This document shows positions 53,201 through 61,154 of a DNA stretch of 64,000 nt, in pieces. The position numbers and the translations under genes were made by a program. Under the pieces are notes generated by a model. That model made no database searches and was not told the DNA's origin. It saw only the letters and a list, made by a program, of their open reading frames with translations. The stretch comes from Streptomyces sp. SID12501 (GTDB lineage Bacteria; Actinomycetota; Actinomycetes; Streptomycetales; Streptomycetaceae): the NCBI RefSeq assembly GCF_010550245.1, contig NZ_JAAGLU010000037.1, positions 52,014 through 116,013 on the forward strand, in the 5' to 3' direction. The first letter of the stretch is position 1. Each line of letters opens with the position of its first letter.

Positions 53201-53694
53201 TGCGGCGTGCGACGGCAAGAGCGGGTGCGGGCTCGGGCTCGGTCGTGGATGTACCGGACGCCGTGCCGGAGGACCCCGCGGCGGGCATGCCGGAGCCGGC
53301 CCCCGCCGCCCCCGTCCGGCAACGGCTGCGTACCGAGTTCGAGTTCGAGCTGCCGCGCGGGTACGTCGACGACGCCGGCACCGTCCACCGCGACGGCGTG
53401 ATGCGCCTGGCCACGGCCCGGGACGAACTGATCCCGCTGCGGGACGTCCGCGTCCAGGAGAACCCGGCCTATCTGTCGGTGGTGCTGCTCGGCCGGGTGA
53501 TCACCCGGCTCGGCTCGCTGCCGATGGTGCACGACGGCGTGGTGGAGAACATGTTCGCCTCCGACCTGGCCTTCCTGCAGGACTTCTACCGCCAGATCAA
53601 CGCAGAGGGGAACACCCGCGCCGGGGTCACCTGCCCGCACTGCGAGCAGCCATTCGAAGTCGAACTCGGCGGGAGCCGCCTGGGGGAATCGTGA
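53200..53694 (+). CDS. CIS gp26-like baseplate/assembly protein
   Basis: Protein of 164 residues. After a disordered start, the core has RTEFEFELPRGYVDDAGTVH, DELIPLRDVRVQENPAYLSV and VVENMFASDLAFLQDFYRQI. The end holds a CPHC pair. This is the pattern of the T4 gp26-like/phage tail assembly proteins next to tubes in eCIS clusters. It starts one base inside the tube stop and overlaps the next gene by four bases. Confidence 0.78.
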   Translation: MRRATARAGAGSGSVVDVPDAVPEDPAAGMPEPAPAAPVRQRLRTEFEFELPRGYVDDAGTVHRDGVMRLATARDELIPLRDVRVQENPAYLSVVLLGRVITRLGSLPMVHDGVVENMFASDLAFLQDFYRQINAEGNTRAGVTCPHCEQPFEVELGGSRLGES

Positions 53695-53849
53695 CGTACG
53701 CGACCGGTCGTCTGCACGAGGAGATCGCGTACGTCGCCTATCACTTCCACTGGAGCCTGGAGGAGATCCTGGACCTCGAACACCACGATCGGCGCCGCTT
53801 CACCGAGCAGATCGCGGTCCTCGTCACGCGTGCCGCGGGAGAGGGGTGA
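53691..53849 (+). CDS. DUF6760 small CIS protein
   Basis: Protein of 52 residues: VTYATGRLHEEIAYVAYHFH, then WSLEEILDLEHHDRRRF and a helical end. The pattern (iaYiAyhfHWp..ei..lehreR) agrees with DUF6760, which I recall directly after the gp26-like gene in eCIS and phage-like clusters. It begins inside the GTGA overlap and ends five bases before the next start. It may be a chaperone or baseplate part; function unknown. Confidence 0.82.
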   Translation: MTYATGRLHEEIAYVAYHFHWSLEEILDLEHHDRRRFTEQIAVLVTRAAGEG

Positions 53850-53853
53850 GGTC

Positions 53854-56800
53854 ATGGGGCTCGTCGACCGGTTGAGAGGTGGACTGGGGCGCGGTAAGGG
53901 CCTTTCTGTTTCTTCCGTTCCTTCGGTTCCTTCTGCTCCTTCGGATGCGGCTCCGGCCGCTGTCGCGGCGGGCGAGGGTTTGCCCGACGTGCCCGGGACC
54001 GGCGCCGGAGCAGGGACCCGGGCGTCGTCGGCCGGCTGGTCCGCGCTGCCGCCGATGCAGCGCGCGACCGCTGGCCGTACGGGTGTCGCCGACGCGGGAT
54101 TCGGTGGCCGGCTCAGCACCTGGCAGAACCCCTCCTTCATGGGAACCCTGTCCCACGCGGTCCTCGACGCAGCGCCGAGCGGCCTGGTGCGAGGCGTCCT
54201 CACGGAGTCGACGGGACCCGCCTCGGGACTCGAACGGCCTTCGCTGTCCCTGCCGTTGGCTCGCGGCGAGGACGCGGGGCCGGTTGCCGGTACGGGCGGT
54301 GACGTCGGCGGGATGCCGGTGCAGCGGGCGGTGTTCCCGGGCGCGGCCGCGCGGGCGGCGGGGCCGCGGGTGGCGGCTGTGCCGGTGTTGGGGGCGGGGG
54401 TGTTCGCGGGGGCTGTGGCCTCCTCGCCGGCTCCGTCGTCGCCGCCTTCGGAGGGTATGTCGGCCCCTGTCGCGATGCCTGCTACGGGGCCTCCGGCTGC
54501 CGTGCGGTCGACCGGTTCGCGTCCGGCCACCGTGTCGTCGGCGGCCAGGCCACCGCTGACCAGGGCGTCGGCGGTCGCGCCGGTGGTGCAGCGGCGGACC
54601 CTGCCGGTGGCTCGTCGGACGGCGGGCACGGGTGGTGGGGCTGCGGCTTCTGCCGGGCCGGGTGTCTCCAACGGCCCGGACACGCCTGTCCCTTCGGGTC
54701 CCTCGGCGTCAGCGTCAGCGTCGGCATCGGTTTCGGTTTCGGCGAGTCCGGCCGCCGACAGGCCGGTCGCTTCTTCCGCCGGGCAGGGCTCAGAAGGTTC
54801 CGCGACGAGGGAGGGCGGGCTGCGGTCCACCCCGGCGCGTTCTCCGGGGCGGCCGCCCGCCGGGCTCGCGGCACCGGTTCAGCGGAGCGTTTCCGATGGA
54901 TCCGGGCGTACGGGGGCGCGCCCGGCCGCAGTCGGTGACACGAGTTCGAGCGCGCCCCTGGCAGGCGAACGCCGGTCCGCCCCGCCCGCCGTACCGGCCG
55001 CACCTCCGGCGTCGCCGAGTTCGGCTGAGCCCTCGGCTTCGCCCCACGGTCCGGCGGCCGGCCCGTCCGAGCGGCGGCGTCCGCTGCTGGGGGCGCCGAT
55101 GTCCGCGCCGCCCGAGGGGACGACCTCCCTTACGGGGAGGAGCTCTGCCTCAACGGCACCGGTACAGCGCGCGATGCCGGGTTCCGGTTCCGGTTCCGGC
55201 GCCGACGTCTCCGCGACGCCGGGTGCCGGCGGTCCGGTGGCACCCGGATCCGCTGGGTCCCGTCCGCCGCGCGCGGGCAACCCAACGCCGGGTGCGGTGC
55301 CGGGTGTTGGCCGTCCGGTGGCGCCGCCAGGTGTGGTGCCGGGTTCCGGTGGGTCCCGTAGGCCGGGTACGGGTGGCTCCGCGCCATCGGGCGCCCGTAG
55401 TGCCGGGACACCAGGCGCGGTGCCGGGTTCCGACACGCCCCGCACGCCCGGCGCGGGCAGTTCCACAACGCCGGGTGCCGTGCCGCCGACGCGGACCGGA
55501 GACCGTACGACGGTTCAGCGTGCCGCCGCCTCGCCTCCCGGTGCCTCGACACGGGCTCCCGGCCCACGGAACCCTGCTGCCTCAACGTCCGTCCCAGGTA
55601 CGGTAGATGGCGGCACGGGCGGGTCCGCGAGCCCACCCCGGAGCACGGATCACCGCTCGGTCACGGCGCCTTCGGCCACGCCGACACCGTCATCGCCCGC
55701 GTCAGCGCCGGTCGGCGCAGCCGCTGTTGCCCCAGGTGCCGCCCACCGCGCGGTGACGCCCCCGTCGACTCCCGCGGGCGGCGACCCCGTCCCGCCCTCA
55801 GTGACTTCCGCCGACGGCAACACCGTTCCGCACGTGATCCAGCGCAGGACGGCGAACGCGTCGTCGACCTCGGGCGACTCAACTCCCCGAACTGCACAGC
55901 CGGGTTCTTCGACGCCGACACCTTCGACCCCAGCACCCTCGGCCCCGCGACCCGGGTCGCCGCGTACCGCGCCCGCAGGGCTTGGGGCTCCGGTTCCGTC
56001 AACTTCGCGTCCTGGGCTGTCGGGTTCGTCGTCCTCCGGGCCTGTGGTTCAGCGATCCGCGGCGTTGCCCGCCGCGCCCGCAGGGCTTGGGGCTCCGGTT
56101 CCGTCAACTTCGCGTCCTGGGCTGTCGGGTTCGTCGTCCCCCGGGCCTGTGGTCCAGCGCTCGGCGTCGTCGCGTACCTCGCCCCCAGGACATCCGGCCC
56201 CGGTCCCCTCAGCCCCGCACTCCTCGCCTCCGCCCTCCGCGATTCCGGGATCCCCTGCCCAGGCCCCCACGGCTCCAGGCCTCTTGGCCTCGGGATCCAC
56301 ACCCCCCGGCCACGCACCCCCCGGCCCCGCAACCCGGGGACTCCCACTCCTGGGATCCGCACCCAGGGGACTCCCCGCCCAAACCCCCACACCCCCGCAC
56401 TCCACCACCTCACACCTCCCCGCCCAAACCCCCACACCCCCGCACTCCACCACCTCACACCTCACCACCCCACCACCCCTCACGACGCCCTCCCACCGCC
56501 CGCTCGCCTCCAGGCGTCCGCTGGCGCCTGTCCTCCCCGCGCCGCCCGCAGGCGCGGGCTCGCAGCGGGTCGTACCCAAGGCCGTACAACTGCGGCGTAC
56601 GGCGGCGCCCGGTGGGCAACCGGGCGGCGCCCCCGGCCGGTCCGAGCGTGGTGGGTCTTCGGTGCGGCGCACGGACGCCGATCCGATGCCACCACGATCG
56701 GGCGGCGGTACGGTCATGCCGCCGCGTGGCGGGACCTCGGCCAGTGGCATGCCGATCCCGATCCCGATTCCGGGGCCGTCCGCCGGCGGCAGCCCCGCGG

Positions 56801-57534
56801 TACAGCGACTCACCGCCGCCCCCGCCGGGCAGGCGGTGCCAGGCGTACCGGTGGTGCAGCGCTCTGGTTCAGCCGGACCGACGCCGTCAGCAGGCGTCGG
56901 CCCTGCCCGACTGCCTTCGCACGCCGCCGGGCCCGCAGGCAGCCGCCCCGCCCAGCCGATCCGGCCGACCGCCCCCAACGTGCAGCGCTACGCCGCACCG
57001 CCCCAGCGCTCCCCCCGCCCCGCGACTTCCGGCGTCGTCCTCAGCCCCGTACAACCGGTACGGCCGGTTCGACCGAGGGCATCCCCCTCCCCGCCGCCCG
57101 GCCCCCTGCCCGTGCAGCGGACCCGGGCCACGCCCCCTGTACCCCCCACCGGCACACCCGCATCCGCTTCCTCACCCCCCGCACCGATCCGTGTCCAGCG
57201 GCGGCGCAGCGAGGCGCCCCCGGCCCATGCCCAGCCCGCGTCCTCGCCGCGCCCGCGCAACACTCCGTCGGCCTCGGCCTCCGGTCCGTCGGCGACCGCC
57301 GAGTTCAGGCCGCGTGAGCTGGACGACCGTCAGCTCGACGAACTGGCGGGCCGACTGGTCGGCCGGATCGGCCAACTCATGGACGTCACTGCCAAGTTCG
57401 ACCCCAGAAAGCTGAGCAGCCACCAGCTCGACGAGTTGACCCACCGCCTGATCGGCCGGGTCACCCGCCTGCTGCGGACCGAACTGCGCATGGACCGGGA
57501 GCGGATCGGCAAACTCCGCGACCCACGCCGCTGA
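53854..57534 (+). CDS. Very long Pro/Ser/Thr/Gly-rich CIS protein with repeated VQR motifs
   Basis: Protein of 1,226 residues, low complexity except at the ends. The start (MGLVDRLRGGLGRGKG) is followed by a region with VQR phrases about every 40-100 residues (APVQRS, VVQRRTL, TVQRAAA, VVQRSA). Residues about 700-770 contain a tandem repeat of LGAPVPSTSRPGLSGSSS. The last 80 residues are helical (LDDRQLDELAGRLVGRIGQL; LLRTELRMDRERIGKLRDP). It sits between the tube and second tube genes. It may be a secreted, tethering or cargo-related protein; no catalytic domain is seen. Confidence 0.75.
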   Translation: MGLVDRLRGGLGRGKGLSVSSVPSVPSAPSDAAPAAVAAGEGLPDVPGTGAGAGTRASSAGWSALPPMQRATAGRTGVADAGFGGRLSTWQNPSFMGTLSHAVLDAAPSGLVRGVLTESTGPASGLERPSLSLPLARGEDAGPVAGTGGDVGGMPVQRAVFPGAAARAAGPRVAAVPVLGAGVFAGAVASSPAPSSPPSEGMSAPVAMPATGPPAAVRSTGSRPATVSSAARPPLTRASAVAPVVQRRTLPVARRTAGTGGGAAASAGPGVSNGPDTPVPSGPSASASASASVSVSASPAADRPVASSAGQGSEGSATREGGLRSTPARSPGRPPAGLAAPVQRSVSDGSGRTGARPAAVGDTSSSAPLAGERRSAPPAVPAAPPASPSSAEPSASPHGPAAGPSERRRPLLGAPMSAPPEGTTSLTGRSSASTAPVQRAMPGSGSGSGADVSATPGAGGPVAPGSAGSRPPRAGNPTPGAVPGVGRPVAPPGVVPGSGGSRRPGTGGSAPSGARSAGTPGAVPGSDTPRTPGAGSSTTPGAVPPTRTGDRTTVQRAAASPPGASTRAPGPRNPAASTSVPGTVDGGTGGSASPPRSTDHRSVTAPSATPTPSSPASAPVGAAAVAPGAAHRAVTPPSTPAGGDPVPPSVTSADGNTVPHVIQRRTANASSTSGDSTPRTAQPGSSTPTPSTPAPSAPRPGSPRTAPAGLGAPVPSTSRPGLSGSSSSGPVVQRSAALPAAPAGLGAPVPSTSRPGLSGSSSPGPVVQRSASSRTSPPGHPAPVPSAPHSSPPPSAIPGSPAQAPTAPGLLASGSTPPGHAPPGPATRGLPLLGSAPRGLPAQTPTPPHSTTSHLPAQTPTPPHSTTSHLTTPPPLTTPSHRPLASRRPLAPVLPAPPAGAGSQRVVPKAVQLRRTAAPGGQPGGAPGRSERGGSSVRRTDADPMPPRSGGGTVMPPRGGTSASGMPIPIPIPGPSAGGSPAVQRLTAAPAGQAVPGVPVVQRSGSAGPTPSAGVGPARLPSHAAGPAGSRPAQPIRPTAPNVQRYAAPPQRSPRPATSGVVLSPVQPVRPVRPRASPSPPPGPLPVQRTRATPPVPPTGTPASASSPPAPIRVQRRRSEAPPAHAQPASSPRPRNTPSASASGPSATAEFRPRELDDRQLDELAGRLVGRIGQLMDVTAKFDPRKLSSHQLDELTHRLIGRVTRLLRTELRMDRERIGKLRDPRR
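56008..56170 (+). repeat. Tandem 90-100 bp repeats inside the long Pro-rich gene
   Basis: The stretch encoding PAGLGAPVPSTSRPGLSGSS plus PVVQRSA occurs twice with few differences (about 55972-56070 and 56077-56165). Further on, a shorter repeat encoding AQTPTPPHSTTSHL occurs twice (56378-56460). Confidence 0.8.
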
Positions 57535-57654
57535 ACCCCCAGAGCCCCGGGGGGACCGAGCTCCTTATCCACCCCGCTCCTCCCCGATGCACAGGCCCAC
57601 AGACCCACAGCCGTACCGCTGAACCCAGAACGTCCCAAGAAAGGCCGACCCCCG
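57535..57654 (+). promoter_or_regulatory. Spacer before the second tube gene
   Basis: 120 bases with a ribosome site (AAGAAAGG, 57636-57643) before the ATG at 57655. No terminator is seen, so transcription probably continues. Confidence 0.4.
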
Positions 57655-58080
57655 ATGCCCAGCGACCTCGACCCGGGCTCCACCGTCTTCTTCAACCTGA
57701 CCATCGACGGCGAGAGCCTCGGGTACTTCAACGGGTGTGAAGGACTCTCGTCCACGGTGGAGATCGAGCAGCACCAGGAGGGCGGGCACAACGGGTTCGT
57801 CTGGCAGTTCCCGTCCCGGGTGACCTTCTCCAACATCCGGCTGACCCGCCCGCTGACCCCGGACACCTCGAAGGTCGCCGCCTGGATCTCGTCCGTGGCC
57901 ACAGGGATCACCCGGCCGACCGCCCAGATCGCGGCGCTGCGCGCGGACGGTTCGGAGGTGGCGAGCTGGGGCCTGATCGACGTACTGCCGGTCAGCTGGC
58001 AGGGGCCTTCGCTGGACCCGTCCAGTCCCGCCGTGGCCACGGAGGTCCTGGAGATCACCCACCACGGGTTCACGGACTGA
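57655..58080 (+). CDS. CIS second tube protein (tube initiator, Afp5/6-like)
   Basis: Protein of 141 residues, gp19/DUF-type tube fold: DLDPGSTVFFNLTIDGESLG, YFNGCEGLSSTVEIEQHQEG, FSNIRLTRPLTPDT and VLEITHHGFTD. Its place directly before the LysM and VgrG genes is that of the tube initiator that joins spike to tube in Afp/PVC systems. It is clearly different from the main tube protein at 52757. Confidence 0.87.
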   Translation: MPSDLDPGSTVFFNLTIDGESLGYFNGCEGLSSTVEIEQHQEGGHNGFVWQFPSRVTFSNIRLTRPLTPDTSKVAAWISSVATGITRPTAQIAALRADGSEVASWGLIDVLPVSWQGPSLDPSSPAVATEVLEITHHGFTD

Positions 58081-58096
58081 GGGGCGGAACACCACC

Positions 58097-58822
58097 ATGG
58101 CAAAGGGAAGCAAGGGCGGCGCGGGCAAGAGCCTCGTGCGCGCCACGCTCGCCATCCACGAGCCGCCGATCGGTGTCAGCACCACCCCCGGCGCGCTGAT
58201 CAAGAACTTCAGCTTCGACTTCAACCCCTCCCAGCTCGCGCTCAGCCGCGGCACCGAGTGGAAGACCACTCCCACCGCGGCGCTGCGCGACGGCTCGCTC
58301 CCGGAGTTCATGGGGCCGAGGCCGAGGGAGATGACCGTCGAGATCTTCCTCGACTGTTCCACCAAGCCGACCAGCAACAGCGTGCTCAAGAAGGTGGAGG
58401 CCCTTTTCTCCTGCTGCGAGGTGACGACGAAGAGCATCGCCGCCAAGCAGCCCTCCACGCCGTGGGTGGTGTTCCAGTGGGGTGCTTTCTCCACGGCACG
58501 CTTCACGGCGTACGTCGGCTCCGTGGACGCCACCTACTCCCTGTTCGGGACGACGGGTGTGCCGATCCGGGCCACCTGCCAGGTGCGGCTGCACGAGATC
58601 CCCAGCAAGACCAAGGGGCAGAACCCGACCTCGGGCGCGCTCACCGTGCAGCGCGTGCACCGGGTCGTGGCGGGCGACTCGCTCCAGTCGCTCGCCTGGC
58701 GGGAGTACGGCGACGCCGCCGCCTGGCGGGCCATCGCCGAGGCCAACGGCATCGACGACCCGTCCCGGCTGTCGAACGGCGTCGAACTGATGCTGCCGGC
58801 CGCCGAGGAGGTGGGTTTCTGA
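58097..58822 (+). CDS. cis7: CIS LysM-domain hub protein (Afp7 type)
   Basis: Protein of 241 residues. The first 170 residues are the baseplate hub domain (LVRATLAIHEPPIGVSTTPG, IKNFSFDFNPSQLALSRGTE). A LysM motif follows at about 188-236 (RVHRVVAGDSLQSLAWREYG, WRAIAEANGIDDPSRLSNGV). In T4 gp53/Afp7-like proteins LysM holds the baseplate together rather than binding the wall. Its stop overlaps the VgrG start (TGATG). Confidence 0.9.
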   Translation: MAKGSKGGAGKSLVRATLAIHEPPIGVSTTPGALIKNFSFDFNPSQLALSRGTEWKTTPTAALRDGSLPEFMGPRPREMTVEIFLDCSTKPTSNSVLKKVEALFSCCEVTTKSIAAKQPSTPWVVFQWGAFSTARFTAYVGSVDATYSLFGTTGVPIRATCQVRLHEIPSKTKGQNPTSGALTVQRVHRVVAGDSLQSLAWREYGDAAAWRAIAEANGIDDPSRLSNGVELMLPAAEEVGF

Positions 58823-60720
58823 TGGTGAAGCCGTCCTTCTCCAACGTCATCCACGTCACCATCGACAGCAAGAAACTCCCGCCCGACTACGCGAGCCTGC
58901 TCGTCGGCGGCTGGGCCGAACTCGGGGCCGGCGTGCCCGGTGCGTTCCGGCTCACCTTCCGGGACCCGGGCAGGCAGCTGCTCGGCAAGCTGAACGTCAG
59001 GTTCGGCTCCGAGGTGGTCCTGGCCCCCGTCGCCGACGGCCAGGGGGCGGCGTCCCCGCTGCTCACCGGCGAGGTCACCGGTATGGAGACCGACTACGAC
59101 GGCACCGGGTCCTTCACCGTCATCCGCGGCTACGACATGGGCCACCGCCTGCTGCGCGCGCGCCGGGTGGCCGCGTACCGCAACCAGACCGCCTCCGACA
59201 TCGCCCGCAAGCTCGCCACGATGAACGGCATCCCGGTCGGCACGGTCCAGGGCACCACGACCGTCTACGACTTCATCAGCCAGTCCAATGTGACCGACTG
59301 GGACTTCCTGGCGCGGCTCGCCGACGAGAACGAGATGGTGATGTCCCTGGACGCCAAGGGGAAGTTCCAGTTCGTGAAGCCGAAGCCGGCGTCCGGCGCG
59401 CCCTCGACCAGCACCCCGGGCGAGAAGAGCCCGGTCGTGCTCCAGGCCCGCCACGACATCCTGAGCTGCCGGGCCGCCGTCACCGCCGCCGACCAGGTCG
59501 ACAAAACCGAGGCGCGCGGCTGGGACGTGATCATGAAGAAGAAGATCGTCGAGACCGCGCCGGCCACGAGCACCGAGCTCATCGACATCGGCACCACCCC
59601 CAAGAAGGCCGCCCAGCCCTTCAAGGCCGCCAAGCTCGTGGACGTCGACACGCCCTACGACCGCGTGCCCGAGGCCAAGTTCGCCGCCGACTCCCTGGCC
59701 GAGGACCTGACCTCCTCCTTCGCGGAGCTGGAGGTCACCGTGTACGGCAACCCCAAGCTCCGCCCGGGCATACCGGTCACGCTCACCGATGTGGGCGCCC
59801 CGTTCGAGGGCAAGTACACGGTCACCTCCGCACGGCACGTCTTCGGCGACGGCGACCACTACGAGACCCTGGTGACCGTCAGCGGACGTCAGTGGCGCTC
59901 CCTGTTCGGCCTCGCCTCCGGCGGCGGCTCGACGGCCGCGCCCCGGCTGCCGAGCGTGGCCAACGCGCTGGTCACCGACGTACAGGACCCGCTCGGGCAG
60001 GGACGGGTGAAGGTGCAGTTCCCGTGGCTGGACGACGCGTACGTCAGTGACTGGACGCGGACCGTGCAGCTGGGCGGCAAGGCCGGCGGCGGGATCTTCC
60101 CGTTCGACGTCGGCGACGAGGTCCTGGTGGCCTTCGACCGGGGCGCGCTGGACCACCCGTTCGTCATCGGCGGCCTCTACAACGGCGTGGACAAGCCGAC
60201 CGTCGTCAAGGACGTGCCGTTGCACGACGGGCTGAAGAAGCAGGCGATCCGGCACACCCTGTCCGACCGGAAGGGCAACCGCGTGGACCTGCTCAGCCAG
60301 CAGACCGGCGCCCGTAAGCAGGGCGTGCGCATCGCTTCCGGCAACGACAAGCTGATCATCAACCTCGACCGCACCAAGACCGAGATCACGGTGGCCAGCG
60401 ATGGTGCCGTCAGCATCACGGGCGGCACCTCGGTGTCCGTCGAGGCGGGCACCGACCTCACGCTGAGCGCGCGGCGGAGCCTGACCATCAAGAGCGGCGG
60501 GTCCCTGAACATCGAGGGCCGCGGTCTCGTCAACGTCAAGTCGCTGGCCGGCGCGCTCACTGTCAGCGCGCTGGGCACCCTCAACCTCCGGTCGACCGCG
60601 AGCACGATGGTCAACGCGGGCATGAGCGTCCAGGTCACCGCCGGGCTCAACGTGGGTGTTCGCGCGGCCACCATCCCGCTCCTGGGCCTGGTCACCGCCA
60701 ACGGGAAGCCGGTGATCTGA
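58822..60720 (+). CDS. cis8: CIS spike, VgrG/gp5-gp27-like
   Basis: Spike protein of 632 residues. The gp27-like hub is about 1-360 (VIRGYDMGHRLLRARRVAAY, SDIARKLATMNGIPVGTVQG). The gp5 OB-fold is about 380-470 (LVTDVQDPLGQGRVKVQFPW, VGDEVLVAFDRGALDHPFVI). A C-terminal beta-helix of repeated TLSA/SGGSLNI-type turns follows to 632. No extra effector domain is fused at the end. Overlaps by one base on both sides show it is part of a tightly coupled baseplate operon. Confidence 0.93.
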   Translation: MVKPSFSNVIHVTIDSKKLPPDYASLLVGGWAELGAGVPGAFRLTFRDPGRQLLGKLNVRFGSEVVLAPVADGQGAASPLLTGEVTGMETDYDGTGSFTVIRGYDMGHRLLRARRVAAYRNQTASDIARKLATMNGIPVGTVQGTTTVYDFISQSNVTDWDFLARLADENEMVMSLDAKGKFQFVKPKPASGAPSTSTPGEKSPVVLQARHDILSCRAAVTAADQVDKTEARGWDVIMKKKIVETAPATSTELIDIGTTPKKAAQPFKAAKLVDVDTPYDRVPEAKFAADSLAEDLTSSFAELEVTVYGNPKLRPGIPVTLTDVGAPFEGKYTVTSARHVFGDGDHYETLVTVSGRQWRSLFGLASGGGSTAAPRLPSVANALVTDVQDPLGQGRVKVQFPWLDDAYVSDWTRTVQLGGKAGGGIFPFDVGDEVLVAFDRGALDHPFVIGGLYNGVDKPTVVKDVPLHDGLKKQAIRHTLSDRKGNRVDLLSQQTGARKQGVRIASGNDKLIINLDRTKTEITVASDGAVSITGGTSVSVEAGTDLTLSARRSLTIKSGGSLNIEGRGLVNVKSLAGALTVSALGTLNLRSTASTMVNAGMSVQVTAGLNVGVRAATIPLLGLVTANGKPVI

Positions 60721-61154
60721 TGGCCGAGCAGTTCGTCGGGTCCGGCTGGGCGTTCCCCCTGCGCATCGGACCCACCGGCGGCATCGCCCTGGTCAGCGGG
60801 GAGCGGGAGGTCGAGGAGGCCATCCGGCTCGTCCTCGCCACCGCGCCCGGCGAGCGGCCGATGCGCCCCGAGTTCGGCTGCGCCATCCACGACCTGGTGT
60901 TCGCCCCGCTCAACGAGGCCACCGCGGGCCGTATCCAGCACGAGGTCTACACGAGCCTCGACCGCTGGGAGCCGAGGATCGAGGTGAACGACGTCGAGGT
61001 GACGGCGGGCGCCGAGGAGGGCGTGCTCTACATCGACGTCCGCTACTCGATCCGCGGCACCAACAACCCGCGCAACCTCGTCTTCCCCTTCTATGTCATC
61101 CCCTCTCACGACGAGCCGGACCCGGCTTCCGAGAGCTCCGAAAGCGACCGCTGA
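60720..61154 (+). CDS. cis9: CIS baseplate wedge protein gp25-like
   Basis: Protein of 144 residues with the gp25 lysozyme-like domain: GWAFPLRIGPTGGIALVSGE, IRLVLATAPGERPMRPEFGC, RWEPRIEVNDVEV. It initiates sheath polymerisation and joins baseplate to sheath in related systems. The catalytic residues of T4 lysozyme are not needed in CIS. ATG at 60720 shares a base with the VgrG stop. Confidence 0.93.
   Translation: MAEQFVGSGWAFPLRIGPTGGIALVSGEREVEEAIRLVLATAPGERPMRPEFGCAIHDLVFAPLNEATAGRIQHEVYTSLDRWEPRIEVNDVEVTAGAEEGVLYIDVRYSIRGTNNPRNLVFPFYVIPSHDEPDPASESSESDR

Noticed and set aside
53854..57534. Repeats in the long Pro-rich gene as a possible CRISPR-like array
   Set aside because: The repeats are in frame, unequal in spacing and encode protein motifs; no cas genes are present.
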